From Bacteriovoracaceae bacterium (lineage in GTDB: Bacteria; Bdellovibrionota; Bacteriovoracia; Bacteriovoracales; Bacteriovoracaceae), in NCBI GenBank assembly GCA_947446575.1, contig CANFHC010000005.1:1-64000 (forward strand): a stretch of 64,000 nt of DNA, given 5' to 3'. The position numbers and the translations under genes were made by a program. This document shows, one piece after another, positions 9,454-18,155 of this stretch (its first letter is position 1; every line of letters starts with the position of its first letter). The notes beneath the pieces are model-generated. The model made no database searches and had not been told where the DNA came from. It saw only the letters and a list, made by a program, of their open reading frames with translations.

Positions 9454-10767
9454 ATGTCAACGACTCAAGGAAAGATAGAGGAATTAAAAAAGAGAATTTT
9501 TTATACGTTTTTACTCCTTCTAGTATACAGATTAGCAGCGCAAGTACCTGTACCAGGAGTAAATGCTTCGGCAATTGCTTCATACTTTAACGAGTCAGGT
9601 GGCGGCGGTATTTTTGACTTAGTAAATACCTTCAGTGGGGGAGCGTTTAAACGTTTTTCTGTCTTAGCTTTAGGTATTATGCCTTATATTACAACATCTA
9701 TCATTTTCAGCTTACTTGGTGAGGTTGTTCCTCAAATCCAAGAAATGCAGGAAGATAGCGAAGGATACAAAAAAATCCAAAAATGGACTCGTTACGCTTC
9801 GGTACTTCTTTGCTGTGTGCAAGGGTACGGAATGGCAGCGGTCTTTGAAAGCTTTAAAAGTCCAACAGGTGTTCCTGTTATTAATGACCCAGGTTTATTA
9901 TTCAGACTTACTACAATGATTACTCTTGCTGGTGGGACTATGTTCTTGCTTTGGCTTGGTGAAAGAATTACCGAGTTTGGGTTAGAGAATGGGGTTTCGC
10001 TTATTATCTTTACAGGTATTGCTGTTGAGTTGCCTTCGGAGCTTTTCCAGAAAGTGACACTATTTAGAAATGGTGAATTGTCTGGTTTTAGTTTAATGAT
10101 TGGCTTTGCTATTATTTGTCTTTCTCTTTATATCGTTTCTTTTATTGAAAGCTCGTTTAGAAATATTCCGGTTCAATATGCTAAGAAGGTTGTTAATAAT
10201 AAAGTTTATGGTGGAGCTCAAAACTTACCATTGCGACTAGATACTGGTGGAGTTATGCCTCCAATTTTGGCAAGTTCACTTTTGGCTGCACCTGCAACAA
10301 TTGCTAACTTTGTACCAAAAACAAGTCCATTGAAGCCATTTGTAGATGTTATACATCAATCATTAATGCCGGGGCAGTTATTGTTTAATTTGCTGTTCGC
10401 ATTTTTGATTATTTATATGTCATTCTTCTATGCACCAATTCAGTTTAAAACTAAGAAAGTTTCTGAAATGCTTCAAAAAAACAATGCTTTTATTCCAGGA
10501 ATACGTCCAGGATTGAAAACTCAGGATTATTTAGATTTTGTATTAAATAGAGTAACGTTTTTCGGCGCACTTTTTTTAATTGTTGTTTGTATTCTCCCTT
10601 CTGTAATTACTGGTAGCCATAGTCGATTTGAAGGTACTTCACTTTTGATTATGGTAAGTGTTGCAATGAGGGTTATGCTAAACGTTCAGACGTTTATGTA
10701 CTCAGATAAATACGAAACAGCATTTAAGAGTAAGGGTAAATATAACGGCCCTAACAGAAGATTTTAA
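9454..10767 (+). CDS. secY: Preprotein translocase subunit SecY
   Basis: Central pore subunit of the Sec translocon in the inner membrane. 437 residues with about ten hydrophobic segments; early signatures are YRLAAQVPVPGVN and LGIMPYITTSII, and the cytoplasmic loop before the last helices has RPGLKTQDYLD. The stop codon overlaps the adk start (TAATG), indicating translational coupling. Position at the end of the spc operon is standard. Confidence 0.98.
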   Translation: MSTTQGKIEELKKRIFYTFLLLLVYRLAAQVPVPGVNASAIASYFNESGGGGIFDLVNTFSGGAFKRFSVLALGIMPYITTSIIFSLLGEVVPQIQEMQEDSEGYKKIQKWTRYASVLLCCVQGYGMAAVFESFKSPTGVPVINDPGLLFRLTTMITLAGGTMFLLWLGERITEFGLENGVSLIIFTGIAVELPSELFQKVTLFRNGELSGFSLMIGFAIICLSLYIVSFIESSFRNIPVQYAKKVVNNKVYGGAQNLPLRLDTGGVMPPILASSLLAAPATIANFVPKTSPLKPFVDVIHQSLMPGQLLFNLLFAFLIIYMSFFYAPIQFKTKKVSEMLQKNNAFIPGIRPGLKTQDYLDFVLNRVTFFGALFLIVVCILPSVITGSHSRFEGTSLLIMVSVAMRVMLNVQTFMYSDKYETAFKSKGKYNGPNRRF

Positions 10768-11405
10768 TGAAACCTCACTTGATTATTTTAGGCGCTCCGG
10801 GTTCTGGAAAAGGAACACAAGCTGCGAAATTAGTTGAAAAAGGCTATAAGCATGTTTCGACTGGTGACTTGTTAAGAAGTGAAATAGCTAAAGGAAGTGA
10901 ATTAGGCCAAAAAGTGTCGGGAATAATTTCTCGAGGTGATTTGGTAGACGATAGTACTGTAATGGCCCTCTTAAAAGCTAATTGTAACGTAGACAAAGTA
11001 AGCTATATTTTTGATGGGTTCCCACGGAACATTGCACAAGCAGAAATGCTTGAGGCTGAATTGCTACAAGGAAGAAAAACACTAGCTGTGTACTTCAAGA
11101 TTGATCTTGGGATCTTAATTGACCGAGTTGTTAATCGAAGAACATGCGGATCATGTGGCGAGATTTATAATCTTGCGACCAAACCACCTAGTGTACTGAA
11201 TGTTTGCGATAAGTGTGGCGCTAATGACTCACTTAAACAGCGAAAAGATGACACTCGAGAAGTTGTCTCCAATCGGCTTAAGATTTTCGCAAATACAGTA
11301 GATCCAATGCTTGCTTTTTATAAATCAAGAAAAGCACTTGTTGAGATCGATGCTTCATTGGCAGAAAAAGAAGTCTTTAGTGCGTTGGAAAAATTTTTAG
11401 AATAA
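10767..11405 (+). CDS. adk: Adenylate kinase, zinc-type LID
   Basis: Interconverts 2 ADP with ATP and AMP. 212 residues with the P-loop GAPGSGKGT at 9-17 and the DGFPRN AMP-site motif. The LID domain carries a four-cysteine zinc cluster (CGSCGEIY ... CDKCG), as in Gram-positive and many deltaproteobacterial enzymes but not E. coli. Translationally coupled to secY, as in many bacteria. Confidence 0.97.
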   Translation: MKPHLIILGAPGSGKGTQAAKLVEKGYKHVSTGDLLRSEIAKGSELGQKVSGIISRGDLVDDSTVMALLKANCNVDKVSYIFDGFPRNIAQAEMLEAELLQGRKTLAVYFKIDLGILIDRVVNRRTCGSCGEIYNLATKPPSVLNVCDKCGANDSLKQRKDDTREVVSNRLKIFANTVDPMLAFYKSRKALVEIDASLAEKEVFSALEKFLE

Positions 11406-11430
11406 CAAATTAAATTGACCTAAATAGCTC

Positions 11431-11460
11431 TTGCTTTATGGGATTATTTTAGGATATACA
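11431..11460 (+). promoter_or_regulatory. Possible promoter before infA
   Basis: The 72-nt gap after adk contains TTGCTT and, 18 nt later, TATACA, about 17 nt before the infA start. A second -35-like TTGACC lies at 11415. This could give infA-rplQ a transcript independent of the S10-spc transcript. Judged from hexamer resemblance only. Confidence 0.35.
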
Positions 11461-11477
11461 ACCTATTTTAGGGGAAT

Positions 11478-11696
11478 ATGAGCGATAAAGATATCATTGA
11501 AGTTGAAGGTGAAGTCACTGAACTATTACCTAATACTAAGTTTCGAGTTAAGCTGCCAAATGGGCATATTATAATTGCACATATTAGTGGTAAGATGCGG
11601 ATGCACTTTATTAAAATACTACCAGGGGACAAAGTCCTGGTTGAGATAAGTAAATACGATTTAACTAAAGGTAGAATCACTTACAGAAGTAAGTAG
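11478..11696 (+). CDS. infA: Translation initiation factor IF-1
   Basis: 72 residues, a single OB fold. The [16 protein letters not shown] motif and the C-terminal [11 protein letters not shown] block are diagnostic. It binds the 30S A site during initiation. A GGGG site precedes the ATG. Followed by rpmJ, the normal order. Confidence 0.98.
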   Translation: MSDKDIIEVEGEVTELLPNTKFRVKLPNGHIIIAHISGKMRMHFIKILPGDKVLVEISKYDLTKGRITYRSK

Positions 11697-11711
11697 TTAT
11701 AGCGGGGATGT

Positions 11712-11828
11712 ATGAAAGTTAGAGCTTCGGTAAAAGTAATCTGTAAAGATTGTAAAGTAATTAAAAGAAAAGGTGTTTTAAGAGTTGTTTGTAAGAGCAG
11801 TCCTAAACATAAACAGAGACAAGGTTAA
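11712..11828 (+). CDS. rpmJ: 50S ribosomal protein L36, zinc-binding type
   Basis: A 38-codon gene in the gap between infA and rpsM. It starts [15 protein letters not shown] and ends KHKQRQG. Cysteines 11, 14 and 27 with histidine 33 form the zinc ribbon of the classical (zinc-requiring) L36. GGGG lies just upstream of the ATG. Length, motif and position agree. Confidence 0.97.
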   Translation: MKVRASVKVICKDCKVIKRKGVLRVVCKSSPKHKQRQG

Positions 11829-11837
11829 GAGGAATAT

Positions 11838-12221
11838 ATGGCAAGAATTTTAGGTGTAGACATTCCAAGAAACAAAGCAATGAGAATTGCACTTCAGTCA
11901 CTTTACGGAGTTGGACCAAAAGTAGCAATGGACGTTTTAACTCTATCTGGAATCGATCCAGAAAAAAGTTCAAATGATATTGGCGAAGAAGAAGTTCAAA
12001 CAATTAGAAAGTACCTTGAAGAAGGACATGTTGTTGAAGGGGATCTTCGTCGTGAAATCGGACTTAATATTAAAAGACTAAAAGACATGGCTTGCTACAG
12101 AGGTGTTCGTCATAGAAGAAGCCTTCCTGTTAGAGGACAAAGAACGCACACAAACGCAAGAACGAGAAAAGGTCCTGCTGTTGCGATAGCTGGTAAAAAA
12201 TCAATTAAATCTCTAAAATAA
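11838..12221 (+). CDS. rpsM: 30S ribosomal protein S13
   Basis: 127 residues. Begins MARILGVDIPRNK and carries the C-terminal block RGVRHRRSLPVRGQRTHTNA that contacts P-site tRNA. First full-sized gene of the alpha operon segment. Confidence 0.98.
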   Translation: MARILGVDIPRNKAMRIALQSLYGVGPKVAMDVLTLSGIDPEKSSNDIGEEEVQTIRKYLEEGHVVEGDLRREIGLNIKRLKDMACYRGVRHRRSLPVRGQRTHTNARTRKGPAVAIAGKKSIKSLK

Positions 12222-12240
12222 TAAATTAAGGTAAGTTGTC

Positions 12241-12624
12241 ATGGTAAAAAAAGTTGTTAAGAAGAAAGTAAAAAAGAACGTATCGCATGGAATTTGTCAT
12301 ATTCAAGCATCGTTTAATAATACAATTGTAACTTTCACTGACCCTCAAGGGAACGCTCTTGCTTGGGCGAGTGCTGGTCAATTAGGATTTAGAGGATCTA
12401 AAAAATCTACTCCATTTGCTGCTCAAACTGCTTCACTTGAAGCTGCTAAGAGAGCTTCTGAGCACGGACTTAACTCTGTTGAAGTAAGAGTTAAGGGACC
12501 AGGTGCAGGAAGAGAAAACGCAATTAGAGCGCTTTTGGGAGCTGGAATTAGAATCATTTCTGTTTCTGATAGAAGCCCTATTCCACATAATGGTTGTAGA
12601 GCACCAAAGAGAAGAAGAGTCTAA
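12241..12624 (+). CDS. rpsK: 30S ribosomal protein S11
   Basis: 127 residues with [18 protein letters not shown] and the C-terminal [18 protein letters not shown]. It forms the 30S platform. In most bacteria rpsD (S4) comes next; here rpoA follows after only 30 nt. Confidence 0.98.
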   Translation: MVKKVVKKKVKKNVSHGICHIQASFNNTIVTFTDPQGNALAWASAGQLGFRGSKKSTPFAAQTASLEAAKRASEHGLNSVEVRVKGPGAGRENAIRALLGAGIRIISVSDRSPIPHNGCRAPKRRRV

Positions 12625-12654
12625 TTACAATTTCTATTTAAGGAGATCTTTAAA

Positions 12655-13683
12655 ATGGATAATTTTACAGCGAAAAACTGGAATAGCATGATTAGACCAG
12701 TAGCTCTCGAGGCTGAGAGTGAAAGTTTAAGAAATGATTACGGAAAATTCGTAGCTAAGCCTCTAGAGAGAGGATACGGACAAACTCTTGGCAACTCACT
12801 TCGCAGAGTACTACTTTCTTCTCTTCAGGGAGCAGGGATTGTAGCTATACGTATTGAAGGTGTTGAGCATGAATTTGGAACAATTAATAACGTAAAAGAA
12901 GAAGTTTCAGAAATTATTCTTAACTTAAAAGAAGTTAGATTTAAAATTTCTGGAAAAGAAGATACTGTTCTTGTTCTTGAAAAATCTGGAGAAGGTCCAG
13001 TAAGAGGATCAGATATCGTTACTAATTCTAACGTTGAAATCCTTAACCCAAACCATGTTATCGCTAACATTTCTTCAGGTGGATCTTTAAAGATCGAACT
13101 AAAGGTTGCTAGAGGTAAAGGTTACGTAACTGCAGTAGACAACAAGGAAGAATATGATCTTCCAGTTGGATGGGTTTATCTAGATACTCTTTTTTCTCCA
13201 GTATACAGAGTAAACTATTCTGTTACTAACACACGTGTTGGTAAGAGAACTGACTTTGATAAATTAACTCTTGAAGTGTGGACGAACTCTGGAATTAATC
13301 CAGCTGACTCTATCGCTTACGCTGCAAAAATACTAAGAGACCAATTGGCGGTATTCTTAACTTTTGAAGATGAAGAGCAAGTAGTAAAGCATGATTCTAA
13401 GCCAATCGCTGTTTCATCTCCAACAAACAATGCCCTTCTTAAGCCAGTCTCTGAACTTGAACTTTCAGTTCGTTCAGCAAACTGTTTACAAAATGCTAAT
13501 ATTAAGTATATCTACGAACTAGTTTCAAAGACAGAAGGTGAGATGCTAAGAACTAAGAACTTTGGTAGAAAGTCTTTAAATGAAATTAAAGAAATTCTAA
13601 CAAGCATGGGGCTTGGACTTGGAATGAAAGTTGATAGTTTAATGAAAGATATGCAAGACGGAAAAACTTTAGGTAAAAACTAA
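12655..13683 (+). CDS. rpoA: RNA polymerase subunit alpha
   Basis: 342 residues. The N-terminal domain, used for dimerisation and binding of beta/beta-prime, shows [20 protein letters not shown]. The C-terminal domain, which binds UP elements and activators, shows [17 protein letters not shown] and [15 protein letters not shown] strong AAGGAG precedes the ATG. S4, which usually sits in front, is missing. Confidence 0.98.
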   Translation: MDNFTAKNWNSMIRPVALEAESESLRNDYGKFVAKPLERGYGQTLGNSLRRVLLSSLQGAGIVAIRIEGVEHEFGTINNVKEEVSEIILNLKEVRFKISGKEDTVLVLEKSGEGPVRGSDIVTNSNVEILNPNHVIANISSGGSLKIELKVARGKGYVTAVDNKEEYDLPVGWVYLDTLFSPVYRVNYSVTNTRVGKRTDFDKLTLEVWTNSGINPADSIAYAAKILRDQLAVFLTFEDEEQVVKHDSKPIAVSSPTNNALLKPVSELELSVRSANCLQNANIKYIYELVSKTEGEMLRTKNFGRKSLNEIKEILTSMGLGLGMKVDSLMKDMQDGKTLGKN

Positions 13684-13705
13684 GAATTAATTATTAGGTG
13701 GAATT

Positions 13706-14062
13706 ATGAGACACGGGAATCACAAATATACTTTAGGCGTAAAGCCAGCTCACAGAGTAGCAATTATTAAAAACCTTGCTATCGAAGTATTCGAGCACGG
13801 ACAAATTAAAACAACTCACGCTAGATGTATGGCGCTCAGAACTTACGTTGAAAAACTAATTACTCTTGCAAAAGAAGATTCAGTTCACAACAGAAGAACT
13901 GCTTACTCTAAACTAAACAACAAAGATGCTGTTTCTAATCTATTTACTAAAGTAGCTCCAAAATTCAAAACAAGAAATGGTGGATATACTCGTGTAATTA
14001 AGATTGCTGACGGACGTGTTGGTGATAGTGCAAAAATGAGTTATTTCTCTTTGGTAGATTAA
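13706..14062 (+). CDS. rplQ: 50S ribosomal protein L17
   Basis: 118 residues; MRHGNHKYTLGVKPAHR and the GGYTRVIKIADGRVGD block are typical. Last gene of the ribosomal cluster, followed by an intrinsic terminator. Confidence 0.98.
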   Translation: MRHGNHKYTLGVKPAHRVAIIKNLAIEVFEHGQIKTTHARCMALRTYVEKLITLAKEDSVHNRRTAYSKLNNKDAVSNLFTKVAPKFKTRNGGYTRVIKIADGRVGDSAKMSYFSLVD

Positions 14063-14070
14063 AAATTATA

Positions 14071-14097
14071 AAGCCTCCTTAGGGAGGCTTTTTTTTT
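14071..14097 (+). terminator. Intrinsic terminator of the ribosomal cluster
   Basis: An 8-bp perfect stem (AAGCCTCC / GGAGGCTT) with a 4-nt loop runs straight into nine T residues, 8 nt after the rplQ stop codon. Confidence 0.93.
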
Positions 14098-14108
14098 CCC
14101 TTTTTTAT

Positions 14109-14705
14109 ATGCGATTAAATTCTTTTATTTCAAAACTTATCCTTATCTTTGTAGTTCTACTTCTAACGTATTTTTATGCTCAATATGAAAAGAAAAAATA
14201 TTATTCGTATGGAGATAATTCATCGAACGAACTTGTTTTAAAAAAGTTGCCAGATTTTAATTCTATTGAAGTGGTCAGTGGTAAAAAGATTAACTCTTAT
14301 GAGTTAATGAAAGAGGGCAGTGGTCTGTTTGTACATATTTGGGGGACGTGGTGCGGTCCTTGTGAAAAGGAAATGCCAGAGTTTTTGAAGTACGCACAAA
14401 GTGTGGAAAGTAAGGGCGTAAAGTTTCTTTTGGTTGCTGTTAATGATGAAGAGGTGAAGATAAATAAGTTTATGGGACGATATTCAATTCCAAAAAATGT
14501 TATTATTACCGTTGATAGTGAAAATAAAGTAATGGACCTTTTTGGTACATTAAAAGTGCCTGAGAGTTTTCTTTTTGATTCTACTGGTAAACACATCAAT
14601 AAATTCATAGGGCCGCAAGAGTGGGGTCAGGCTTCATATCAAACTCGTCTAGATTTTTGGCTTAATCTGCAAAATTTGGTTGAGCGTAAAATAGAAACTC
14701 ACTAA
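14109..14705 (+). CDS. TlpA-like thioredoxin-fold protein, membrane-anchored
   Basis: 198 residues. An N-terminal hydrophobic segment (about 8-24) is followed by a thioredoxin fold with the active site WCGPC (cysteines 82 and 85) in the TlpA-style context HIWGTWCGPCEKEMPEF. A cis-proline loop is visible at KVPESFLFD. It should act in the periplasm as a thiol-disulfide reductase, for example in cytochrome c maturation (ResA/TlpA/CcmG type). The substrate is unknown. The start lies only 11 nt after the terminator and lacks a clear Shine-Dalgarno site. Confidence 0.85.
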   Translation: MRLNSFISKLILIFVVLLLTYFYAQYEKKKYYSYGDNSSNELVLKKLPDFNSIEVVSGKKINSYELMKEGSGLFVHIWGTWCGPCEKEMPEFLKYAQSVESKGVKFLLVAVNDEEVKINKFMGRYSIPKNVIITVDSENKVMDLFGTLKVPESFLFDSTGKHINKFIGPQEWGQASYQTRLDFWLNLQNLVERKIETH

Positions 14706-14944
14706 TTGGCTCCAAAAGATCGAAGCTTTTTTATTTGCTATTTTCAAGGGTTCGGTCAATTAACCTGAAAAATCTGAAACATTTTTACCAGTTGAAGCTT
14801 AAGTGGAATGGTCGATTGTCGTTTTTTTATGAGTTCGGTAATTCCTATTTGTAAAATATTTCATCAATAATTTAAAGAATTTCTAAAAATTGCCGAAAAG
14901 TTAAACAACTAAGTGCTTAAAGCATGTAATCGATGGAGAGTTGT

Positions 14945-16510
14945 ATGATTAATTGGCAAGACATGGGTAAACTTCACGTTATCTCTAAACTTGAAGGGAT
15001 TCTAGGGAAGTGGTTTGGTGTTGAAATGTTTTACACTGATGCTCACGGGAAGCTTTGGTCGGATCATGCAAATAAAGACTATGGGTTTAAAAGTCATTTC
15101 ATGAAAGTGCAAATGCAAACGGCGGCTGGACATGAATTCTTAGCAGAAGATGTTGAGAAAATGATTGATCAGCTTTCTTCTGGTAAAGAAGAGATCGTTG
15201 TTTATCAATCACATTATAAGAACGTTAAAGGTGTGGCTTTCCCAATTAAGTTTGAAGGAGAGTTTGCTGGAGCTGTGTTTGTTTATCCATTTGTTTTGGA
15301 TACAGCGACGTCGGCTGAAATGAATGAGCTTAAAAAGCAATTGATAGAGTGTGGATCGAGTCCAGTAGATGCTGAAGCAGCTTGCGAGAAAGTAAAAAAA
15401 CTTTATCCAAGAGAGATGGATTACGTGAAAGAGTTAACCGGCCTTCTGGCTGAAGAGATGGTTACATTCCATGAAGAAATTACAAAACGTGAAAACCAAA
15501 TTCATGAATTATCATCACAAGTTGGTGAAAAATACCGTTACCATGCAATGATCGGTAAATCGAAAAAGATGCAAGCAATCTATACTTTATTAGAGAAGAT
15601 TTCGAATTCTGAATCATCGGTAATGATTCAAGGCGAGAACGGGACAGGTAAGGAGTTAGTAGCGAAAGCAATTCATTTCTATTCTCCAAGAAAAGATAAA
15701 ATGTTTTTAGCGGTGAACTGCTCTGCGTTTAACGATAACTTGCTTGATTCAGAATTATTTGGTCACGTGAAGGGATCGTTTACGGGGGCAGTAAAAGATA
15801 AGAAAGGTTTGTTCGAGACAGCTAATGGCGGAACGCTGTTCCTAGATGAGATTGGGGATACATCGCTTTCAATGCAGGTAAAATTACTTCGCGTTCTCCA
15901 AGAAGGTACATATCTTCCAGTCGGTGCTACTGCACCGAAAAAAGTTGATGTGCGAATTGTTGCAGCGACAAATAAAAACTTAAAAGAAATGATGGCCAAG
16001 GGGGAGTTTAGAGAAGATTTATTTTACAGAATTAACGTAATAAATATCAATCTTCCTGCCCTACGTGAGCGTCATGAAGATATTCCTCTTTTAATGGATT
16101 ATTTTTTAAAGAAAAGATGTGATGAATCTGGAAAAGCATTAAAGACATATGCGAAAAAATGTATGGAAAAAATGCTGGATTATCCTTGGCCGGGGAACGT
16201 TCGTGAATTAGAAAACGAAGTTGAACGACTTGTCGTTTTATCAGCGGATGAAAAGTTAATTGGGCCAGAAAATTTAAGTCCAAGAATTTTTGACTGGGGA
16301 GCGAGTGCTGAACCTGCGTTTAAAGGAGTCAACACTGAAGGAACCCTAAGAGATGCTCTTGAGCAGCTCGAAGTGATGATGATTAAAGAAGGATTGAAGC
16401 GCTGCAATTTCAATAAATCTAAGTTAGCAAAGGAATTAGATATTTCTAGAGCGAGCTTAATTATGAAAGTTGATAAATATGGACTAGATAAACGCGTAAA
16501 AGCAGCATAA
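14945..16510 (+). CDS. Sigma-54-dependent transcriptional activator
   Basis: 521 residues in three parts. An N-terminal sensor-like region (about 1-170) resembles PocR-type ligand-binding domains; this assignment is weak. A coiled segment leads to an AAA+ domain with Walker A GENGTGKE (230-237), a GSFTGA loop (277-282) that is a variant of the sigma-54-contacting GAFTGA, and Walker B GGTLFLDEIGD. A Fis-type helix-turn-helix ends the protein (NKSKLAKELDISRASL). The ATG used has GGAGAG 4 nt upstream; an in-frame ATG four codons earlier overlaps that site. There is no receiver domain, so it probably senses a ligand directly. It lies upstream of the acyl-CoA carboxylase genes, but no -24/-12 promoter was found there. 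Confidence 0.9.
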   Translation: MINWQDMGKLHVISKLEGILGKWFGVEMFYTDAHGKLWSDHANKDYGFKSHFMKVQMQTAAGHEFLAEDVEKMIDQLSSGKEEIVVYQSHYKNVKGVAFPIKFEGEFAGAVFVYPFVLDTATSAEMNELKKQLIECGSSPVDAEAACEKVKKLYPREMDYVKELTGLLAEEMVTFHEEITKRENQIHELSSQVGEKYRYHAMIGKSKKMQAIYTLLEKISNSESSVMIQGENGTGKELVAKAIHFYSPRKDKMFLAVNCSAFNDNLLDSELFGHVKGSFTGAVKDKKGLFETANGGTLFLDEIGDTSLSMQVKLLRVLQEGTYLPVGATAPKKVDVRIVAATNKNLKEMMAKGEFREDLFYRINVININLPALRERHEDIPLLMDYFLKKRCDESGKALKTYAKKCMEKMLDYPWPGNVRELENEVERLVVLSADEKLIGPENLSPRIFDWGASAEPAFKGVNTEGTLRDALEQLEVMMIKEGLKRCNFNKSKLAKELDISRASLIMKVDKYGLDKRVKAA

Positions 16511-16540
16511 AAATATAGAATTATTGACGCACTATAAGTA

Positions 16541-16592
16541 GCCTCCTAGGGAATGACAGTATAAAATGCCGTCTTCTTTAGGAGGTTTTTTT
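16541..16592 (+). promoter_or_regulatory. Hairpin sequestering the pccB Shine-Dalgarno, or a terminator
   Basis: CCTCCTA (16542-16548) is the perfect complement of the Shine-Dalgarno TAGGAGG (16579-16585) just before the carboxylase gene, and seven T residues follow. Pairing gives a 7-bp stem with a loop of about 30 nt. It can be read as a loose intrinsic terminator for the upstream regulator gene or as a translation-masking structure. A TTGACG -35-like box lies at 16524. Confidence 0.45.
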
Positions 16593-18149
16593 ATGTCTCA
16601 ATCACTTGAAGGCAAACGCACGCTATTACTTAAACTAAGACAAGAGTCTGAATTAGGTGGTGGTGAAGCCAGAATTAAAAAGCAACATGAAACTGGGAAG
16701 TATACAGCTCGTGAAAGAATCGAGCGCTTAGTTGATCCAGGATCGTTTTTAGAATTTGATCGTTTTGTTGTTCACAAAAGTCAGAATCTTGGTGATGCAA
16801 AATTTCTTGGTGACGGTGTCGTCACGGGAATTGCAACAATCAATGGACAAAAGATAGCTATTTTTTCTCAAGACTTTACTTGCTGGGGAGGTGCTCTAGG
16901 AGCTGCTCACGCAAAAAAGATTTGCAAAATAATGGACTTCGCTCTTGAAAACAGAATTCCAATGATCGGTATTAACGATTCAGGAGGAGCGAGAATTCAA
17001 GAAGGTGTTGAAGGTCTAGCGGGTTACGGTGAGATTTTTTATCGCAACGTGAAATGTTCGGGAGTAATTCCACAAATTTCTTTAATCATGGGTCCTTGTG
17101 CTGGTGGGGCAGTTTATTCTCCAGCGCTAACAGACTTTATTTTCATGGTTGAGAAAACGTCATACATGTTCGTAACTGGTCCTGACGTTATCAAGACTGT
17201 TACACACGAAGATGTGACTAAAGAAGCATTAGGTGGAGCTCGTACGCATTCTGAAATTTCAGGTGTTGCGCAATTTAATGTTCCAAGTGAAGATGAATGT
17301 TTTGAGCGCGTAAGAGAGCTTTTGAGTTATATTCCACCTGCGAATTTTACAAAAGCGACTCCGAAATACACTTCTGATATCGTTTATAGAGATAACGTAA
17401 AAATTAAAGAAACAGTTCCAGCTAATCCGAAAAAACCATACGACATGAAAGAAATTATTTTTGATGTTGTTGATGATGCTCAATTTTTAGAAGTTCATAA
17501 AGATTATGCTAAAAATATTATAGTTGGTTTTGCTTCAGTTGGTGGAATAAAAATCGGAATCGTTGCCAATCAGCCAGCTGTTTTAGCTGGAGTTTTGGAT
17601 ATTGCTTCCTCTGAAAAAGCTGCTCGTTTTGTTAGGTTCTGTGACGCTTTTGATATTCCTATTTTAACTTTAGTAGATGTTCCAGGATTCTTACCAGGAA
17701 CAAATCAAGAGTACGGTGGAATTATTAAACACGGATCAAAACTTCTTTATGCGTATTCAGAAGCAACTGTCCCTCTTATTTCAATCATCACTCGTAAGTC
17801 TTACGGTGGGGCATACCTCGTTATGGCCTCAAAACATATTAAAACTGACGTTAACTTAGCATACCCAACAGCAGAAATAGCAGTTATGGGAGCTGAAGGT
17901 GCAGTTAATATTATTTATCGTCATGAGCTTGAAGGTCTAACAGGAAAAGCATTTGATGATAAGAAAGCGCAATTGATTGCTGATTATGAAGAAAAATTCG
18001 CTAATCCATACAGAGCAGCGGAGCTTGGATTTATGGATGCGGTAATCTTGCCAGAAGAAACTCGTAAGAGAGTTTATGAATATTTAATTGCTCTTAAAAA
18101 TAAGAAACAAGAAAAACCTAAGCGTAAGCACGGTAATATTCAACTTTAA
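16593..18149 (+). CDS. pccB: Acyl-CoA carboxylase carboxyltransferase subunit (propionyl-CoA carboxylase beta)
   Basis: 518 residues, the normal length of PccB-type subunits, with N- and C-terminal crotonase-like carboxyltransferase halves. Signatures are [48 protein letters not shown] and [17 protein letters not shown]. It transfers the carboxyl group from carboxybiotin to the acyl-CoA. Propionyl-CoA is inferred as substrate from the methylmalonyl-CoA mutase nearby; acetyl- or methylcrotonyl-CoA is less likely. The ATG follows TAGGAGG; an earlier in-frame ATG is ignored. The biotin carboxylase and biotin carrier genes follow in the same operon. Confidence 0.9.
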   Translation: MSQSLEGKRTLLLKLRQESELGGGEARIKKQHETGKYTARERIERLVDPGSFLEFDRFVVHKSQNLGDAKFLGDGVVTGIATINGQKIAIFSQDFTCWGGALGAAHAKKICKIMDFALENRIPMIGINDSGGARIQEGVEGLAGYGEIFYRNVKCSGVIPQISLIMGPCAGGAVYSPALTDFIFMVEKTSYMFVTGPDVIKTVTHEDVTKEALGGARTHSEISGVAQFNVPSEDECFERVRELLSYIPPANFTKATPKYTSDIVYRDNVKIKETVPANPKKPYDMKEIIFDVVDDAQFLEVHKDYAKNIIVGFASVGGIKIGIVANQPAVLAGVLDIASSEKAARFVRFCDAFDIPILTLVDVPGFLPGTNQEYGGIIKHGSKLLYAYSEATVPLISIITRKSYGGAYLVMASKHIKTDVNLAYPTAEIAVMGAEGAVNIIYRHELEGLTGKAFDDKKAQLIADYEEKFANPYRAAELGFMDAVILPEETRKRVYEYLIALKNKKQEKPKRKHGNIQL

Positions 18150-18155
18150 GGGAAT

